DNA from: a virus
Virus record (IMG/VR): IMGVR_UViG_3300024353_000013
Coordinates: 1 to 44,377 of that record
Direction: 5' to 3' (one strand)
Length of the DNA stretch: 44,377 nt
Made by a program: the position numbers and the translations under genes. Below the pieces are notes generated by a model. It did not search any database, was not told the DNA's origin, and worked only from the letters and a program-made list of their open reading frames with translations. Position 1 is the stretch's first letter. Each line of letters starts with the position of its first letter. Below, one piece after another: positions 25,968 through 33,699 of this stretch.

Positions 25968-27557
25968 CTAAAACATCTGAGCTATTTTCTCCGAAGAAAG
26001 ATCTCCCTCCATGTCTCTTCTAGCCTGTTTCACAAAGTCTGAGGCTCCAACAGGCACAGGTTTGACATCGGTTTTTTTGGGAACATTTTTTATTTGAAAG
26101 TGATACCAAATCGTGTCATAAATATCTGTTCCCTTTTTCTTCCCCCTATACCAACTTAAAGCTTCGTCTTCATAATCCTTCAAGCCTGGCTTGGATAAGA
26201 TTCTTCCGCTTTCATAATATTTGACAACCTCTGAGTTCCTGTCATCCCTTGGAATGTTCTTGATCTCTAAGAGTTGAACTGGAAGCTTATGGTTGTTTAC
26301 TTTAACGAGGTCATGAAGGAAAATGCCATACTTTTCTTTCTCGATTCCTATTAAATTAACCGGTCTTTTATCAACGAACATTGACCAGTAATAGATCTTT
26401 ATCATCCAGTGATAAAGTTCCATCGGGGTTAGCTTTTTTCGTTCAGCAAATGGGATGTGAAGCCTTTCGTCCGGACACCAATCTCCAAGAGTTATAGCTG
26501 AGAAGGAGCTTTGTTGTTCTGTAGTCCCCGCACAATCTAAAATCATATTCCTGATGAAAACAGGAGGATCTTCTTTATAGTGAAAAATCCATGACGGTCT
26601 TATTTGGACCGCCTCTTCTCTTGTCGGCTGCAGCTCGTAGAGCGCATTGTAAAGATAGGAGCTCATCTTGCTCTTTTTTCTTGCAATATATTTCTCATCG
26701 ACTTTTTCTGGAAAAACAGGATTCCCGTCCTCGTCTCTTACCGGACAGCTAAAAACCGCATATCCGGCCTCTGTTACAAATTCAAGGCAAGGCTTTCTGT
26801 ATATTTTTCTAAAGTCAAACCTGAAGTTGGGATCGAGGATATATCCTGAAAGGTCATCGCTCCACCAGGTAGTTTCAAAAATAAATTCCCGAGCATCTTC
26901 GGCAAAGATCGGTTCCATCTCCTGCCATCTTCTGATAATCTTTGCCCTTCCATCTTGATTTTGAGAGTTCACCTCGTTTACCGCGTTGTCAATTATTCCT
27001 ATCTCATAGTGATGGCCCGTTAGAGATTTCTCCGGAGATCCTATGTCTATCTCAATTCTCTTGTATCGGATCTTTCCTTTATCAAAGGCGATGACGTTAA
27101 AATCGTTCTTTTTGTGGGGTATATATGGTTGATTGCCTTCCTTTAAAGGGAGGTAGTAGAATAAATATTGCAGAATTTTGTTGGTTAAAATCTCTTTAAT
27201 AATTTTCTCTGCATGGTCCTGAGCCAGGTCAAATACTCCGGAATAAATAAAGCCGTTCCCGGCTTGCCTGGCATAAGCCTTTTGTAGAAACCATTGAAGC
27301 ATCAAAGCCCGGGCTATAGAACTTTTGAGGGAGTCCCTGAACTTGAGGACCAATTTTTGAAGAGCGGGATTTTTGATAAGGAAGTCGCACAGCCTTTTAT
27401 GAACCCAGTTCAGGTCCCGGTATTCCTTTTGCTTTCCATGGTGAAGAACAAACTTACATAGGAAGAAGAGATCTGTCAGGATTTTATGGATCCACCAGCC
27501 AGGGTTTTCCTCGATCGAAGGAAACCCCATCTCTTTAAAAATATCAGGAGTTTTCAT
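25968..27557 (-). CDS. terL: Terminase large subunit (TerL)
   Basis: This encodes 529 residues. The ATPase half has a degenerate Walker A (FRDSLKSSI, 73-81), a Walker B-like hydrophobic strand with IIDN (188-191) and a coupling motif ETTWWSDDLSGYI (228-240). The nuclease half has an RNase H-like core: ILDCAGTT (acidic strand 1) and LIGIEKEKYG. It cuts and pumps DNA into the procapsid through the portal. Overlaps the small subunit by 14 bases, consistent with coupled translation. Confidence 0.85.
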   Translation of the reverse strand: MKTPDIFKEMGFPSIEENPGWWIHKILTDLFFLCKFVLHHGKQKEYRDLNWVHKRLCDFLIKNPALQKLVLKFRDSLKSSIARALMLQWFLQKAYARQAGNGFIYSGVFDLAQDHAEKIIKEILTNKILQYLFYYLPLKEGNQPYIPHKKNDFNVIAFDKGKIRYKRIEIDIGSPEKSLTGHHYEIGIIDNAVNEVNSQNQDGRAKIIRRWQEMEPIFAEDAREFIFETTWWSDDLSGYILDPNFRFDFRKIYRKPCLEFVTEAGYAVFSCPVRDEDGNPVFPEKVDEKYIARKKSKMSSYLYNALYELQPTREEAVQIRPSWIFHYKEDPPVFIRNMILDCAGTTEQQSSFSAITLGDWCPDERLHIPFAERKKLTPMELYHWMIKIYYWSMFVDKRPVNLIGIEKEKYGIFLHDLVKVNNHKLPVQLLEIKNIPRDDRNSEVVKYYESGRILSKPGLKDYEDEALSWYRGKKKGTDIYDTIWYHFQIKNVPKKTDVKPVPVGASDFVKQARRDMEGDLSSEKIAQMF

Positions 27558-28086
27558 CTGTTAGCTCCCTGTATTTTTTGGCTGCCGTTATATCATCCTG
27601 GGTAAAATGAAGATGAAATCCCATCTCCCTTACATCGACTCTCTTGGGCGGGTAGTTATCCTTGATTTTGTTTATCTCCTTGGCTGCGCTAATTACAGCA
27701 AGGTTATCTGTCATCTCCCCTTTTGCCAGCGGGTGAATAGCATCGAGCTGATCCACTAAAACCTCAGCTACCTTCTCATCTGCTCCCTTGTTATGCTTCG
27801 CTTGACATTTCTCTTCTATCTTTCCGACAATCGGCCTTCTCTCTAAAAGCTTGTTCATTGTTTTCGAGACGCTGCTTTCTAAAAATCCCGCATCAAGGCC
27901 AGCTTCTTTCTTTTTGTCGATTCCCATCACCGCTAAATTTTTGAGGGCTTGTTTATGCCGGTCGGGAAGCCTTGAAAAAGGCATGTCTTTAATCTTTCTG
28001 GGCATTAATTTTATCCGGATAGTCCGGGGGGGCCTTTCCCTTTCTTTTATAATTACCGGGATTCCTTCGACCATTACTTCTTTCAT
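27544..28086 (-). CDS. terS: Terminase small subunit (TerS)
   Basis: This encodes 180 residues. A helix-turn-helix-like region (RHKQALKNLAVMGIDKKKEAGLDAGF... near 45-75) is followed by a helical oligomerisation part and a C-terminal tail. Such proteins recognise the packaging site and bring DNA to TerL. Start could be 28086 or the Met codon 12 bases downstream; neither has a strong ribosome binding site. First gene of the late operon, facing away from the early operon at 28222. Confidence 0.75.
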   Translation of the reverse strand: MKEVMVEGIPVIIKERERPPRTIRIKLMPRKIKDMPFSRLPDRHKQALKNLAVMGIDKKKEAGLDAGFLESSVSKTMNKLLERRPIVGKIEEKCQAKHNKGADEKVAEVLVDQLDAIHPLAKGEMTDNLAVISAAKEINKIKDNYPPKRVDVREMGFHLHFTQDDITAAKKYRELTDENS

Positions 28087-28221
28087 AGGCGCACTCTATG
28101 AAGACTTGAATAATTAAAATATTGATGATAAGGATGTAATCAGCAAGTTGTTTTTTTTAAGTTATATAAAGTTTTACATAAAGTTCTTTTTAGAATATGG
28201 AAACGATTTTACAGAGGTACA

Positions 28222-28419
28222 ATGGAAGAAATTAAAAAATTAATAATTATTTTAAATAAAGAGAATATAAGTTTTGAAAAAGCTGCCAGGGAAATTGGCG
28301 TAAGTTTTCAAACCGTGTGGAACTGGACAGAAGCAAAACATATCCCCAGCGAATTGGCTCTTATCCAACTAAGGAAATTCATCAAGAAGCATGAAAACCC
28401 TAAGCCGTTGACAGAGTGA
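28222..28419 (+). CDS. Small XRE/Cro-like helix-turn-helix regulator
   Basis: This encodes 65 residues. The helix-turn-helix (FEKAAREIGVSFQTVWNWTEAKHIPSEL, about residues 18-45) is clear. The ATG has GAGG 6 bases upstream. It lies first in the early operon, opposite the late operon, with a 135-bp AT-rich spacer, the natural place for a control protein of the early/late divide. Target not known. Confidence 0.7.
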   Translation: MEEIKKLIIILNKENISFEKAAREIGVSFQTVWNWTEAKHIPSELALIQLRKFIKKHENPKPLTE

Positions 28420-28493
28420 AAACCCATGTTAAAATTAAAGTGTGAAACCAATTTAAGGCGACGTTCGCCGGCGACTACTTCGATGAGGGCCCC

Positions 28494-28808
28494 TTGAAGA
28501 TTGAGCTAAATTCTAAGGAAAGACAAATCCTCCTGGATGCCTTAATTTCTCCTGAATATTTAGATAAGGTCCGGCAGCCACAAACCCCATTCTTCATAAG
28601 AGAGCTCTACAAAAACCTTAAAACGAAAATTGCCATGAAAGAAGTTGAGGGAACAAAAGGAACACCGGAACAGGCAATCAAATTTCTAAGGAAGGAAATC
28701 AACTTTATCAATTTCAAGGCTCCGAACATGAATGAAAAGGAAAAAGAAGAAGCCCAGAAAACAATTCTCGACTACGATAAAGCAATATCTTATTTGGAGG
28801 ATTTATGA
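28494..28808 (+). CDS. Hypothetical early protein
   Basis: 104 residues from a TTG at 28494, which has only a weak binding site (GAGGG 8 bases away). Charged and helical (ISPEYLDKVRQPQTPF, AIKFLRKEINFIN). The frame is open upstream to a stop at 28443-28445 and reads like real protein (KATFAGDYFDEGP) with no ordinary start, so either the start is unusual or the segment is chimeric. Overlaps the next gene by ATGA. Confidence 0.6.
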   Translation: MKIELNSKERQILLDALISPEYLDKVRQPQTPFFIRELYKNLKTKIAMKEVEGTKGTPEQAIKFLRKEINFINFKAPNMNEKEKEEAQKTILDYDKAISYLEDL

Positions 28809-28963
28809 AATTCCAGGCAATCCCCAAAAAAGAAGAAAATAAAGAAGAGGCTGAGCTAGCAAAGAAGATCCTCGATTCGTATTACGATAAAGTTGTTATC
28901 TATCATCGAAGAGGGATCCCATTTAAGTTTACGAAAAAAACGATAATAAAAAGAATCGGATGA
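28805..28963 (+). CDS. Tiny hypothetical early protein
   Basis: This encodes 52 residues starting MKFQAIPKKEENKEEAEL. ATGA overlap with the gene before; TGGATGA overlap with the gene after. Charged helix plus basic beta-like C-terminus (VVIYHRRGIPFKFTKKTIIKRIG). Reminiscent of small phage DNA-binding or inhibitor proteins, but nothing specific. Confidence 0.5.
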   Translation: MKFQAIPKKEENKEEAELAKKILDSYYDKVVIYHRRGIPFKFTKKTIIKRIG

Positions 28964-29121
28964 AAGAAGAAAAAGTAAGATTAAAAGCCACTGACCCCAT
29001 CAATGGAGTTAAGTATGAATGTGGTTGTGTAGCCGGCAGCGATCAGCTTGCTATGCTTATGTTTTTTCCTAAAAAATGTATCAAGCATGAGAAGCCTATA
29101 ATTGGATTTTGGAAGAAATAA
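28960..29121 (+). CDS. Tiny hypothetical early protein with cysteines
   Basis: This encodes 53 residues starting MKEEKVRLKATDPINGVKYE. It overlaps both neighbours (ATGA at the start, TAATG at the end). Three cysteines (CGC at 21-23 and C40), not a full zinc pattern. Function unknown. Confidence 0.5.
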   Translation: MKEEKVRLKATDPINGVKYECGCVAGSDQLAMLMFFPKKCIKHEKPIIGFWKK

Positions 29122-29342
29122 TGTTGGAAAGTGAAAAAGTAAAAACTGTTACAGTCAACCAACTTTATGAGGTTATAAAAAATTCGGGTGTGATGGCCTA
29201 TATCGATTCGGAAAAAACCCTGATCAAAGTGATTAAAAAAATGATCGAAGGCAGACCCGCAGTAGCCATGTATTTTGAATTCTTCACTACGCGTGGCAGA
29301 ACACTAAATTACAAAATCATTTTAAAAAATCTGGAGAATTAA
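29121..29342 (+). CDS. Small hypothetical early protein
   Basis: This encodes 73 residues from the ATG overlapping the previous stop (TAATG), preferred over the upstream in-frame TTG at 29109. Alternates strand and helix (VNQLYEVIKNSGVMAYIDSEKTLIK...AVAMYFEFFTTRGRTL). No family recognised. Confidence 0.5.
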   Translation: MLESEKVKTVTVNQLYEVIKNSGVMAYIDSEKTLIKVIKKMIEGRPAVAMYFEFFTTRGRTLNYKIILKNLEN

Positions 29343-29344
29343 GA

Positions 29345-29503
29345 ATGAAAAACCTTAACCCCCATTTTGATAAAGCCATCCCAACAGAAGAAGACTGCAA
29401 AAGAATTAAAGCACATGAAGCCTACTACAGAAAGAGATTAGATAAAATCATGGGAGAGGAGATGCTGAAGCTTTTTAAAATCGTTTTAAAGATGAGTAAA
29501 TGA
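29345..29503 (+). CDS. Tiny hypothetical early protein
   Basis: This encodes 52 residues starting MKNLNPHFDKAIPTEEDCKR; helical and basic. It follows the previous stop by 2 bases and overlaps the next start (ATGA). Function unknown. Confidence 0.45.
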   Translation: MKNLNPHFDKAIPTEEDCKRIKAHEAYYRKRLDKIMGEEMLKLFKIVLKMSK

Positions 29504-29643
29504 GAGAGATCCCGTATAAAGGCAAGAAAGGAAAAATACTTTGGTTTCGCCCAGTTTTACACCCTGATGGCACTCTGTGGCAAACAGGTCTATGTGGCGG
29601 AACAATCATCCTTAGAAAAGTGCCAAAAAGGAGAAAAAAATGA
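29500..29643 (+). CDS. Tiny hypothetical early protein, basic
   Basis: This encodes 47 residues starting MREIPYKGKKGKILWFRP. Beta-like, ends Lys/Arg-rich. Overlaps both neighbours (ATGA each side), completing a chain of tightly packed, coupled small genes. Function unknown. Confidence 0.45.
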   Translation: MREIPYKGKKGKILWFRPVLHPDGTLWQTGLCGGTIILRKVPKRRKK

Positions 29644-29933
29644 GAAGATTAGAAATAAACTTCCCACCATTCGACTCTATCGTTTGTGATCCGCTGCTTG
29701 AAAAATACTTTGTTTATGATGAAAAAAAATTAGCACCTGAAAAAATCAATGTATTCGGATACGCTGTAATCATAGAAAATTATATGCCCGAAAAATCAGC
29801 ACTCTTCCTCCATGATAAAAATATAGTGGCCATCTACAAAGACGGTAAATTAGTTTTTGATAAAATTAAAATAAAAAATTTGGAGATAACTTTTGCTGAT
29901 TTTTTGAAAGGTAAAATGAAAAAAGGAGATTAA
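29640..29933 (+). CDS. Hypothetical early protein
   Basis: This encodes 97 residues. Beta-rich with regular strand patterns (RLEINFPPFDSIVCDPLL, YAVIIENYMPEKSALFLHDKNIVAIYKDGKLVF), reminiscent of a small SH3- or OB-like protein. Coupled to the previous gene by ATGA. Function unknown. Confidence 0.55.
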   Translation: MRRLEINFPPFDSIVCDPLLEKYFVYDEKKLAPEKINVFGYAVIIENYMPEKSALFLHDKNIVAIYKDGKLVFDKIKIKNLEITFADFLKGKMKKGD

Positions 29934-29936
29934 GAA

Positions 29937-30251
29937 ATGTCATATCATCAAATAATACAAATTGAAATTGACTGTGATTTTCCTGGATGTGATGAATACC
30001 TTAGTTTTAGTGATGAGGGATGGGAGAAAGTAAGTAAAATGATTAAGGCTATCGGATGGACTTGGTTAGATTTTCCGGGTGATGATGAATATTCTCAACA
30101 AACACATCTTGATTTTTGTCCTGGCTGTAAAGACAAAGAAATCCCCATAAGTGAAGCTCATGATTGTGTTTATATAAGAAAAACCAAAAAAGGAAAAGTA
30201 TCACATTATGGAAGTGTTCTTGAGTGTTATTTTTGTGGAAAATTAAAATAA
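29937..30251 (+). CDS. Zinc-binding hypothetical early protein
   Basis: This encodes 104 residues. Three cysteine pairs (CDFPGC near 13-18, CPGC near 60-63, CYFC near 96-99) suggest a zinc-binding fold. The first residues (IIQIEIDCDFPGCDEY) resemble the start of small zinc-ribbon phage proteins. Preceded by AAAGGAGA. Function unknown. Confidence 0.55.
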   Translation: MSYHQIIQIEIDCDFPGCDEYLSFSDEGWEKVSKMIKAIGWTWLDFPGDDEYSQQTHLDFCPGCKDKEIPISEAHDCVYIRKTKKGKVSHYGSVLECYFCGKLK

Positions 30252-30267
30252 ATAAAAGGAGTGTAAT

Positions 30268-30540
30268 ATGCAAGAAATAATGAAAGATGGTTCAGAAGGC
30301 AAAGCCTTTGTGGAAAACACGATCGAAGAGCTTCTCCCCCACATTAAGAAATCGCTCGAAGATCCCAACGTCAAATTCGTCAAAGTGTTTAAAGGTGAAG
30401 CATTAGGAAAACAACCGTTTGAAGAAAAAGATGAGTTCATAGCAGAAGAAGAAAAGTGTGGAGTGATAGAACAAATTATAGAAGATGATAAAAAAGAAAA
30501 AAAGAAAAGACCCTTTCCCTATGTGAAAAGGAGTAAATAA
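30268..30540 (+). CDS. Hypothetical early protein, acidic
   Basis: This encodes 90 residues. AAAGGAG lies 8 bases before the ATG. Helix-rich and charged (IEELLPHIKKSLEDPN; EEKDEFIAEEEKCGVIEQI), ending in a basic stretch. The stop overlaps the next ATG (TAATG). Function unknown. Confidence 0.5.
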   Translation: MQEIMKDGSEGKAFVENTIEELLPHIKKSLEDPNVKFVKVFKGEALGKQPFEEKDEFIAEEEKCGVIEQIIEDDKKEKKKRPFPYVKRSK

Positions 30541-30773
30541 TGTCAAACCTGGACTACCCTATCTCCCTACTTGAAGACGAAGCCATTAAATTTTCAACCG
30601 CTCTTCAACTCTCAGGCTATAACCAAATACAAAGAACAAATCAACTTGACGGAATTAGAAGAGCTATCAATATCTTGATCAAAGAGAAAACAAAAGAGGA
30701 AGAAAAGAAAAGAAGAGAGAAAGTGAAGGAAATAAGAAAGGGAATCGTTAATGATAAAAATATAAAATTATAA
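30540..30773 (+). CDS. Small helical hypothetical protein
   Basis: This encodes 77 residues, almost all helical (SLLEDEAIKFSTALQLSGYN; GIRRAINILIKEKTKEEEKK), with a very basic C-terminus. Probably nucleic-acid or partner binding. Last clear gene of the early operon before a 560-bp non-coding stretch. Confidence 0.5.
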   Translation: MSNLDYPISLLEDEAIKFSTALQLSGYNQIQRTNQLDGIRRAINILIKEKTKEEEKKRREKVKEIRKGIVNDKNIKL

Positions 30774-30915
30774 AAATGAAATATGAAAATTAGGAGAGCA
30801 GGGGTTGTATGATAATAAGACCCCCCAAATCGAAAAGCCCCACATACCCCCTTTTGAGCATCAAGACGGCGCCAGGTGGCCGATCTGGGCTAAAATAAGG
30901 ATAAAATAGGCGTGA

Positions 30916-30943
30916 AGTTGACATAATAGTCGTTATGCGACAC
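30916..30943 (-). other. Perfect dif-like Xer site (28 bp), left edge of the ArdC/RadC module
   Basis: On the minus strand: GTGTCGCATAA / CGACTA / TTATGTCAACT. Both arms are identical in sequence to the best cassette-region arms, but the core differs. It faces opposite to the cassette sites and in the same direction as 34525-34552. Confidence 0.85.
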
Positions 30944-30969
30944 AGAATCACCCCTTAAAACACTCTCTT

Positions 30970-30997
30970 AGTTGACATAATACATATTATTCTTCTT
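30970..30997 (-). other. Degenerate dif-like site with intact XerD arm
   Basis: Plus-strand AGTTGACATAA (30970-30980) equals the complete XerD arm on the minus strand, followed by TACATA as the core. The XerC-arm position reads TTATTCTTCTT and shares only TTAT. Probably a relic or a XerD-only site. Confidence 0.45.
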
Positions 30998-31333
30998 TTC
31001 CTCTCTTTTCTTAGGGTGTTGCTCTCTCTACTCGAAATAGCTCCTTCCTCTTCTCTTTCTCCTGCCTATTTATATCATAATGTATATATACTCCTCTCTC
31101 TTTTCTTCATATTGTATTCTTTTCTTCTCTTCATATAGACATATATATATACATAATGTTTATTCTTATCATAATAGATATTAAATATACATAATGATTA
31201 GATAGCGGGGGGGGATGATCATCGATGCCGCGGCCGGCTGCCGGTCCCGGGTCCTGGCCAGGCGTTGGCCTCTACCTCTGTTATTCCTTGACAATGGCCT
31301 TTCTCATGTTAGCGTTAAATTGGAGGTGAATTC

Positions 31334-31798
31334 ATGGAGTTCTCAGTATTTCAAAAGCCTATTATTAAAAATCCTTTTCGTTTTTCTTCTTCTGCTGATG
31401 TCTATGAAAAGATGAAAGGATATCAAAAAGCTGATCGTGAAATATTCGTGGTTCTCTTTCTCAATTCTAAGAATGTTGTTACTAATATCGAGACGCATAC
31501 AATCGGCTCGTTTGATACGACGGCCGTTTATCCTCATCAGATTTTCCGTAGCGCTCTGCTTAACAATGCATGTTCTATTATCTGTGTTCATAATCATCCT
31601 TCGGGCGACCCGGAGCCTTCTGTTTCTGATCGAGAGATAACAAAGCAAATCTCCATCGGTTCTCATGTGATAGGGATTCGGCTCCTCGATCATATCGTTC
31701 TGGGTGATTATGGCCGTTACTTCTCATTCGCTGATGATGGTTTAATCGGGGATTACGAAAAGGAATCAGAAGCAAAATTTAAAGGGGGTGAAAAATGA
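31334..31798 (+). CDS. radC: RadC-type JAB/JAMM domain protein
   Basis: This encodes 154 residues. JAMM metal motif H86-x-H88-P-S-G-D-x7-D99 within CVHNHPSGDPEPSVSD and an upstream Glu36 in DREIFVVLFLNSKN. RadC-like proteins (often misnamed DNA repair proteins) are common in plasmids, phages and ICEs next to ardC-type genes, with unknown true role. GGAGGTG precedes the ATG. First gene of the Xer-bounded module; coupled with the next gene. Confidence 0.85.
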   Translation: MEFSVFQKPIIKNPFRFSSSADVYEKMKGYQKADREIFVVLFLNSKNVVTNIETHTIGSFDTTAVYPHQIFRSALLNNACSIICVHNHPSGDPEPSVSDREITKQISIGSHVIGIRLLDHIVLGDYGRYFSFADDGLIGDYEKESEAKFKGGEK

Positions 31799-31944
31799 AG
31801 TCTTATTGTTACAGAGGATTTGTTATCTATCAGCGCGGCGAATGGTTCCAGGTCAACAAGGCCTGCTATAGAAAATTGAAGCACGCCAAGCACGCTATAA
31901 ATCAATATCTGGCTGAGAAAGCTAGACGTGAGGTGCAAACATAA
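31795..31944 (+). CDS. Small basic hypothetical protein
   Basis: This encodes 49 residues starting MKSYCYRGFVIYQRGEWFQV, overlapping the RadC stop (ATGA). A three-strand beta sheet then a helix (KHAKHAINQYLAEKARR) resembles small DNA-binding-like phage/plasmid proteins. Function unknown. Confidence 0.55.
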   Translation: MKSYCYRGFVIYQRGEWFQVNKACYRKLKHAKHAINQYLAEKARREVQT

Positions 31945-31955
31945 CCATTGACAAT

Positions 31956-31998
31956 CTCAGACAGTCGCAAGGCTGTTAATCCTTGCGCTGTCTCTGAG
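31956..31998 (+). promoter_or_regulatory. Long hairpin in the ardC leader
   Basis: CTCAGACAGTCGCAAGG (31956-31972) pairs with CCTTGCGCTGTCTCTGAG (31981-31998) across an 8-base loop, giving about 15 pairs. It lies 40 bases before the ardC start and has no T run, so a regulatory leader, RNA processing site or operator is more likely than a terminator. A related hairpin precedes the gene at 32925. Confidence 0.55.
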
Positions 31999-32038
31999 GT
32001 TTCAATCCTCAAATAAATATCTTGGAGGTGAAAGTAAA

Positions 32039-32869
32039 ATGAAAGGCGCTGAGCGAAATAAAGTCTTGCTTGGCAAGCTGAAGGATTTATCCTCTGCCTT
32101 GGTTACGGATCCCGATAAGCTGAAGGCCTTTGCTGACAGGTGGCGCGGTGGATTCCGTCAATACTCGTTTTATAATCAGCTGTTGATTGCGATTCAAAAG
32201 GGCGATGCTACATTGTGCGCTGGTTTCAAGCAATGGAGAAAGCACAAGCGATGGGTCAATGAAGGTGAAAAAGCTCTGTGGATTCTGGCTCCCGGGATCG
32301 TTCCTTACAAGAAAAGGATAGTCAATAAAGATGGTGATGAAAAAGAGATCGAGGAAAAAGTCATCAAGTATTTCTTTTCTGTTGCTGTGTTCGATATCTC
32401 TCAAACATCGGGTCAAGAGCTGCTGATCGGCAATAGTGAAGTCATGGGCAATGGTGATCTTAGCCTGGATGATGTCTCTTCAAAGTTTGATTATCCTGTC
32501 AAGGTTTCTCAGGGTTTGGCCGATGGTTCTACGGATGGTAAAAATATCAAGATTTCTAAACGTTCTAACAGGGCTCAGATGGTTGCCTGTTATTTCCATG
32601 AGTTAGCACACATTCTGCTAGACCATGCTAAGGACAGAGGGAAAAATCTTTCCAGGCAAGTTCGAGAGCTCGAGGCTGAGGCGACCAGTTACCTTGTTTG
32701 TTCCTGCATCGGGATTGAGAACGAAGGCGCAAAGTCTTACATTGGCCATTGGAACGGAAGCAAGGAAAAGATTGACAAGTCGGCGTTGAAGATTCTGGGG
32801 ACCGCTGAAAAGATTCTGAGGAAAGTCAAGCCTGAATGGTTTGACCGTCCTCTAGCATTGGCTTGCTAA
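32039..32869 (+). CDS. ardC: ArdC-like antirestriction protein with zinc metallopeptidase domain
   Basis: This encodes 276 residues. The N-terminal ~110 residues (LKAFADRWRGGFRQYSFYNQLLI...GFKQWRKHKRWVNEGEKALWIL) match the ArdC single-strand DNA-binding domain. A C-terminal zinc peptidase has HELAH (187-191) with a third ligand in the ELEAEATSYLV helix (Glu212 or Glu214). ArdC proteins protect incoming single-stranded DNA from restriction; here it may act during phage or plasmid-like entry. GGAGGTG precedes the ATG. Confidence 0.85.
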   Translation: MKGAERNKVLLGKLKDLSSALVTDPDKLKAFADRWRGGFRQYSFYNQLLIAIQKGDATLCAGFKQWRKHKRWVNEGEKALWILAPGIVPYKKRIVNKDGDEKEIEEKVIKYFFSVAVFDISQTSGQELLIGNSEVMGNGDLSLDDVSSKFDYPVKVSQGLADGSTDGKNIKISKRSNRAQMVACYFHELAHILLDHAKDRGKNLSRQVRELEAEATSYLVCSCIGIENEGAKSYIGHWNGSKEKIDKSALKILGTAEKILRKVKPEWFDRPLALAC

Positions 32870-32871
32870 GT

Positions 32872-32915
32872 TTTCAGACCATGGCAAGGGCTAAGTCCTT
32901 GCCTGGCCTCTGAAA
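32872..32915 (+). promoter_or_regulatory. Hairpin leader of the 32925 gene, related to the ardC leader
   Basis: TTTCAGACCATGGCAAGG (32872-32889) pairs with CCTTGCCTGGCCTCTGAAA (32897-32915), with a mismatch bulge. Like the ardC leader it has CAGAC...GCAAGG...CCTTGC...CTCTGA in order, so the two look like one regulatory element used twice. The start of the binding site (GAAAGG) overlaps the end of the stem. Confidence 0.5.
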
Positions 32916-32924
32916 GGTTAAGCC

Positions 32925-33311
32925 ATGAGAAAGAGATGCAATTTTACTTTGCCTAAACCGTTTGTTGTTCTCTCTACTCATGGCCTTAAAAGGAATGGAT
33001 ACCGTAAATATATTATTTATCCTGATCTCTCTCATTTCAAAAAAGCCTGTCTTAATTGTGGCCAGAGGATCGTCAAGGAAAAAAGAAGTTCATGCCTATT
33101 AGGTGATCCTCAATTTATGCTTAAATTTTATGGGCTCGATATGAATCGACCCAAAGGAATTTTTATAAGTCTAGGCGCTGTTCCTCTAGACTTAAAGCCT
33201 TATCCTTTGGCGGTGGACGTTAAGGCTTTCCTAAAGAAACATCGTCAAAAGCCTAAAAAAATGGCAAGGCTGAGGGCTAAAAACAAAAGGCTTGCTGACA
33301 GATTGGAATAG
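32925..33311 (+). CDS. Hypothetical protein with one zinc-type CxxC
   Basis: This encodes 128 residues. The only obvious motif is CLNC (42-45). Beta-rich middle (HFKKACLNCGQRIV; GIFISLGAVPLDLKPYPL) and a strongly basic helical C-terminus (KKHRQKPKKMARLRAKNKR). The start is 9 bases after the leader hairpin. Module accessory gene of unknown role. Confidence 0.6.
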   Translation: MRKRCNFTLPKPFVVLSTHGLKRNGYRKYIIYPDLSHFKKACLNCGQRIVKEKRSSCLLGDPQFMLKFYGLDMNRPKGIFISLGAVPLDLKPYPLAVDVKAFLKKHRQKPKKMARLRAKNKRLADRLE

Positions 33312-33597
33312 ACAATCTTGCTTTGCAGATTATTAAAGTAAATCTGTCGTGTAGCAGTTACGTTAAAACTCTTTTCCCTGTAGAGGGAAGTCAAAATAAT
33401 ACACGTTCTTTGACAGGCTGACGCAAGTTCTTATGTGGAGTCAATCGGGATTTTATTTTGAGTTGAAAAGGTTGGTTTCATGAATCCTGCGCATACTACC
33501 CTTTGGGTGTATTGGGGACAGGTTGACGTATAGCGTCTGCGTCCTACAGAGGACTAAGTAAAGGCCTGTCAAAGGATACCTCACATTGTGGGGTATA
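33312..33597 (+). ncRNA. Candidate structured non-coding RNA region
   Basis: No gene is found in this stretch. It is full of complementary segments: CAGATT/AATCTG around 33340; TTCCCT (33374-33379) / AGGGAA (33384-33389) with loop GTAG; an 11-bp perfect long-range stem CTTTGACAGGC (33408-33418) / GCCTGTCAAAG (33564-33574); GTCC/GGAC at 33541-33554; and a 9-bp stem with a 3-base loop at 33576-33596. A GACAGGYTGACG motif occurs twice (about 33412 and 33515), so alternative pairing is possible. No known RNA family recognised; a multi-gene leader or regulatory RNA is possible. Confidence 0.35.
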
Positions 33598-33699
33598 TTG
33601 GAATTGCCTAGTTGAAATAATTTATTTCTTCTTCAACCAAAGTTTTATCCATCCATATTTATTCCAGTCCATTTTTCCTTTTTAGCTCCCTTTTAATAT

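Larger units (their letters stand above)
30774..31333. other. Non-coding region holding Xer sites, AT-rich repeats and a GC-rich island
   Basis: No convincing gene here; a 29-codon frame at 30809-30898 (MIIRPPKSKS...) has a GGAG-type site but no other support. The region holds a full dif-like site (30916-30943), a half site (30970-30980), about 200 bp of T/C- and AT-rich sequence with recurring ACATAATG/CATAATG words (31075-31195), then a sharp switch to a GC-rich island (31205-31275, CCGCGGCCGGCTGCCGG). It ends with a good GGAGG site before the RadC gene. Could include a promoter or a bend/unwinding region. Confidence 0.55.

Noticed and set aside
30916-30997. TTGACA words in this region as sigma-70 promoters
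   Set aside because: They are parts of the Xer arm AGTTGACATAA, and no -10 box lies at the right distance.
33605-33680. 16-codon minus-strand frame (MDWNKYGWIKLWLKKK)
   Set aside because: Too short to support, although it has a GGA-type site and an amphipathic composition.
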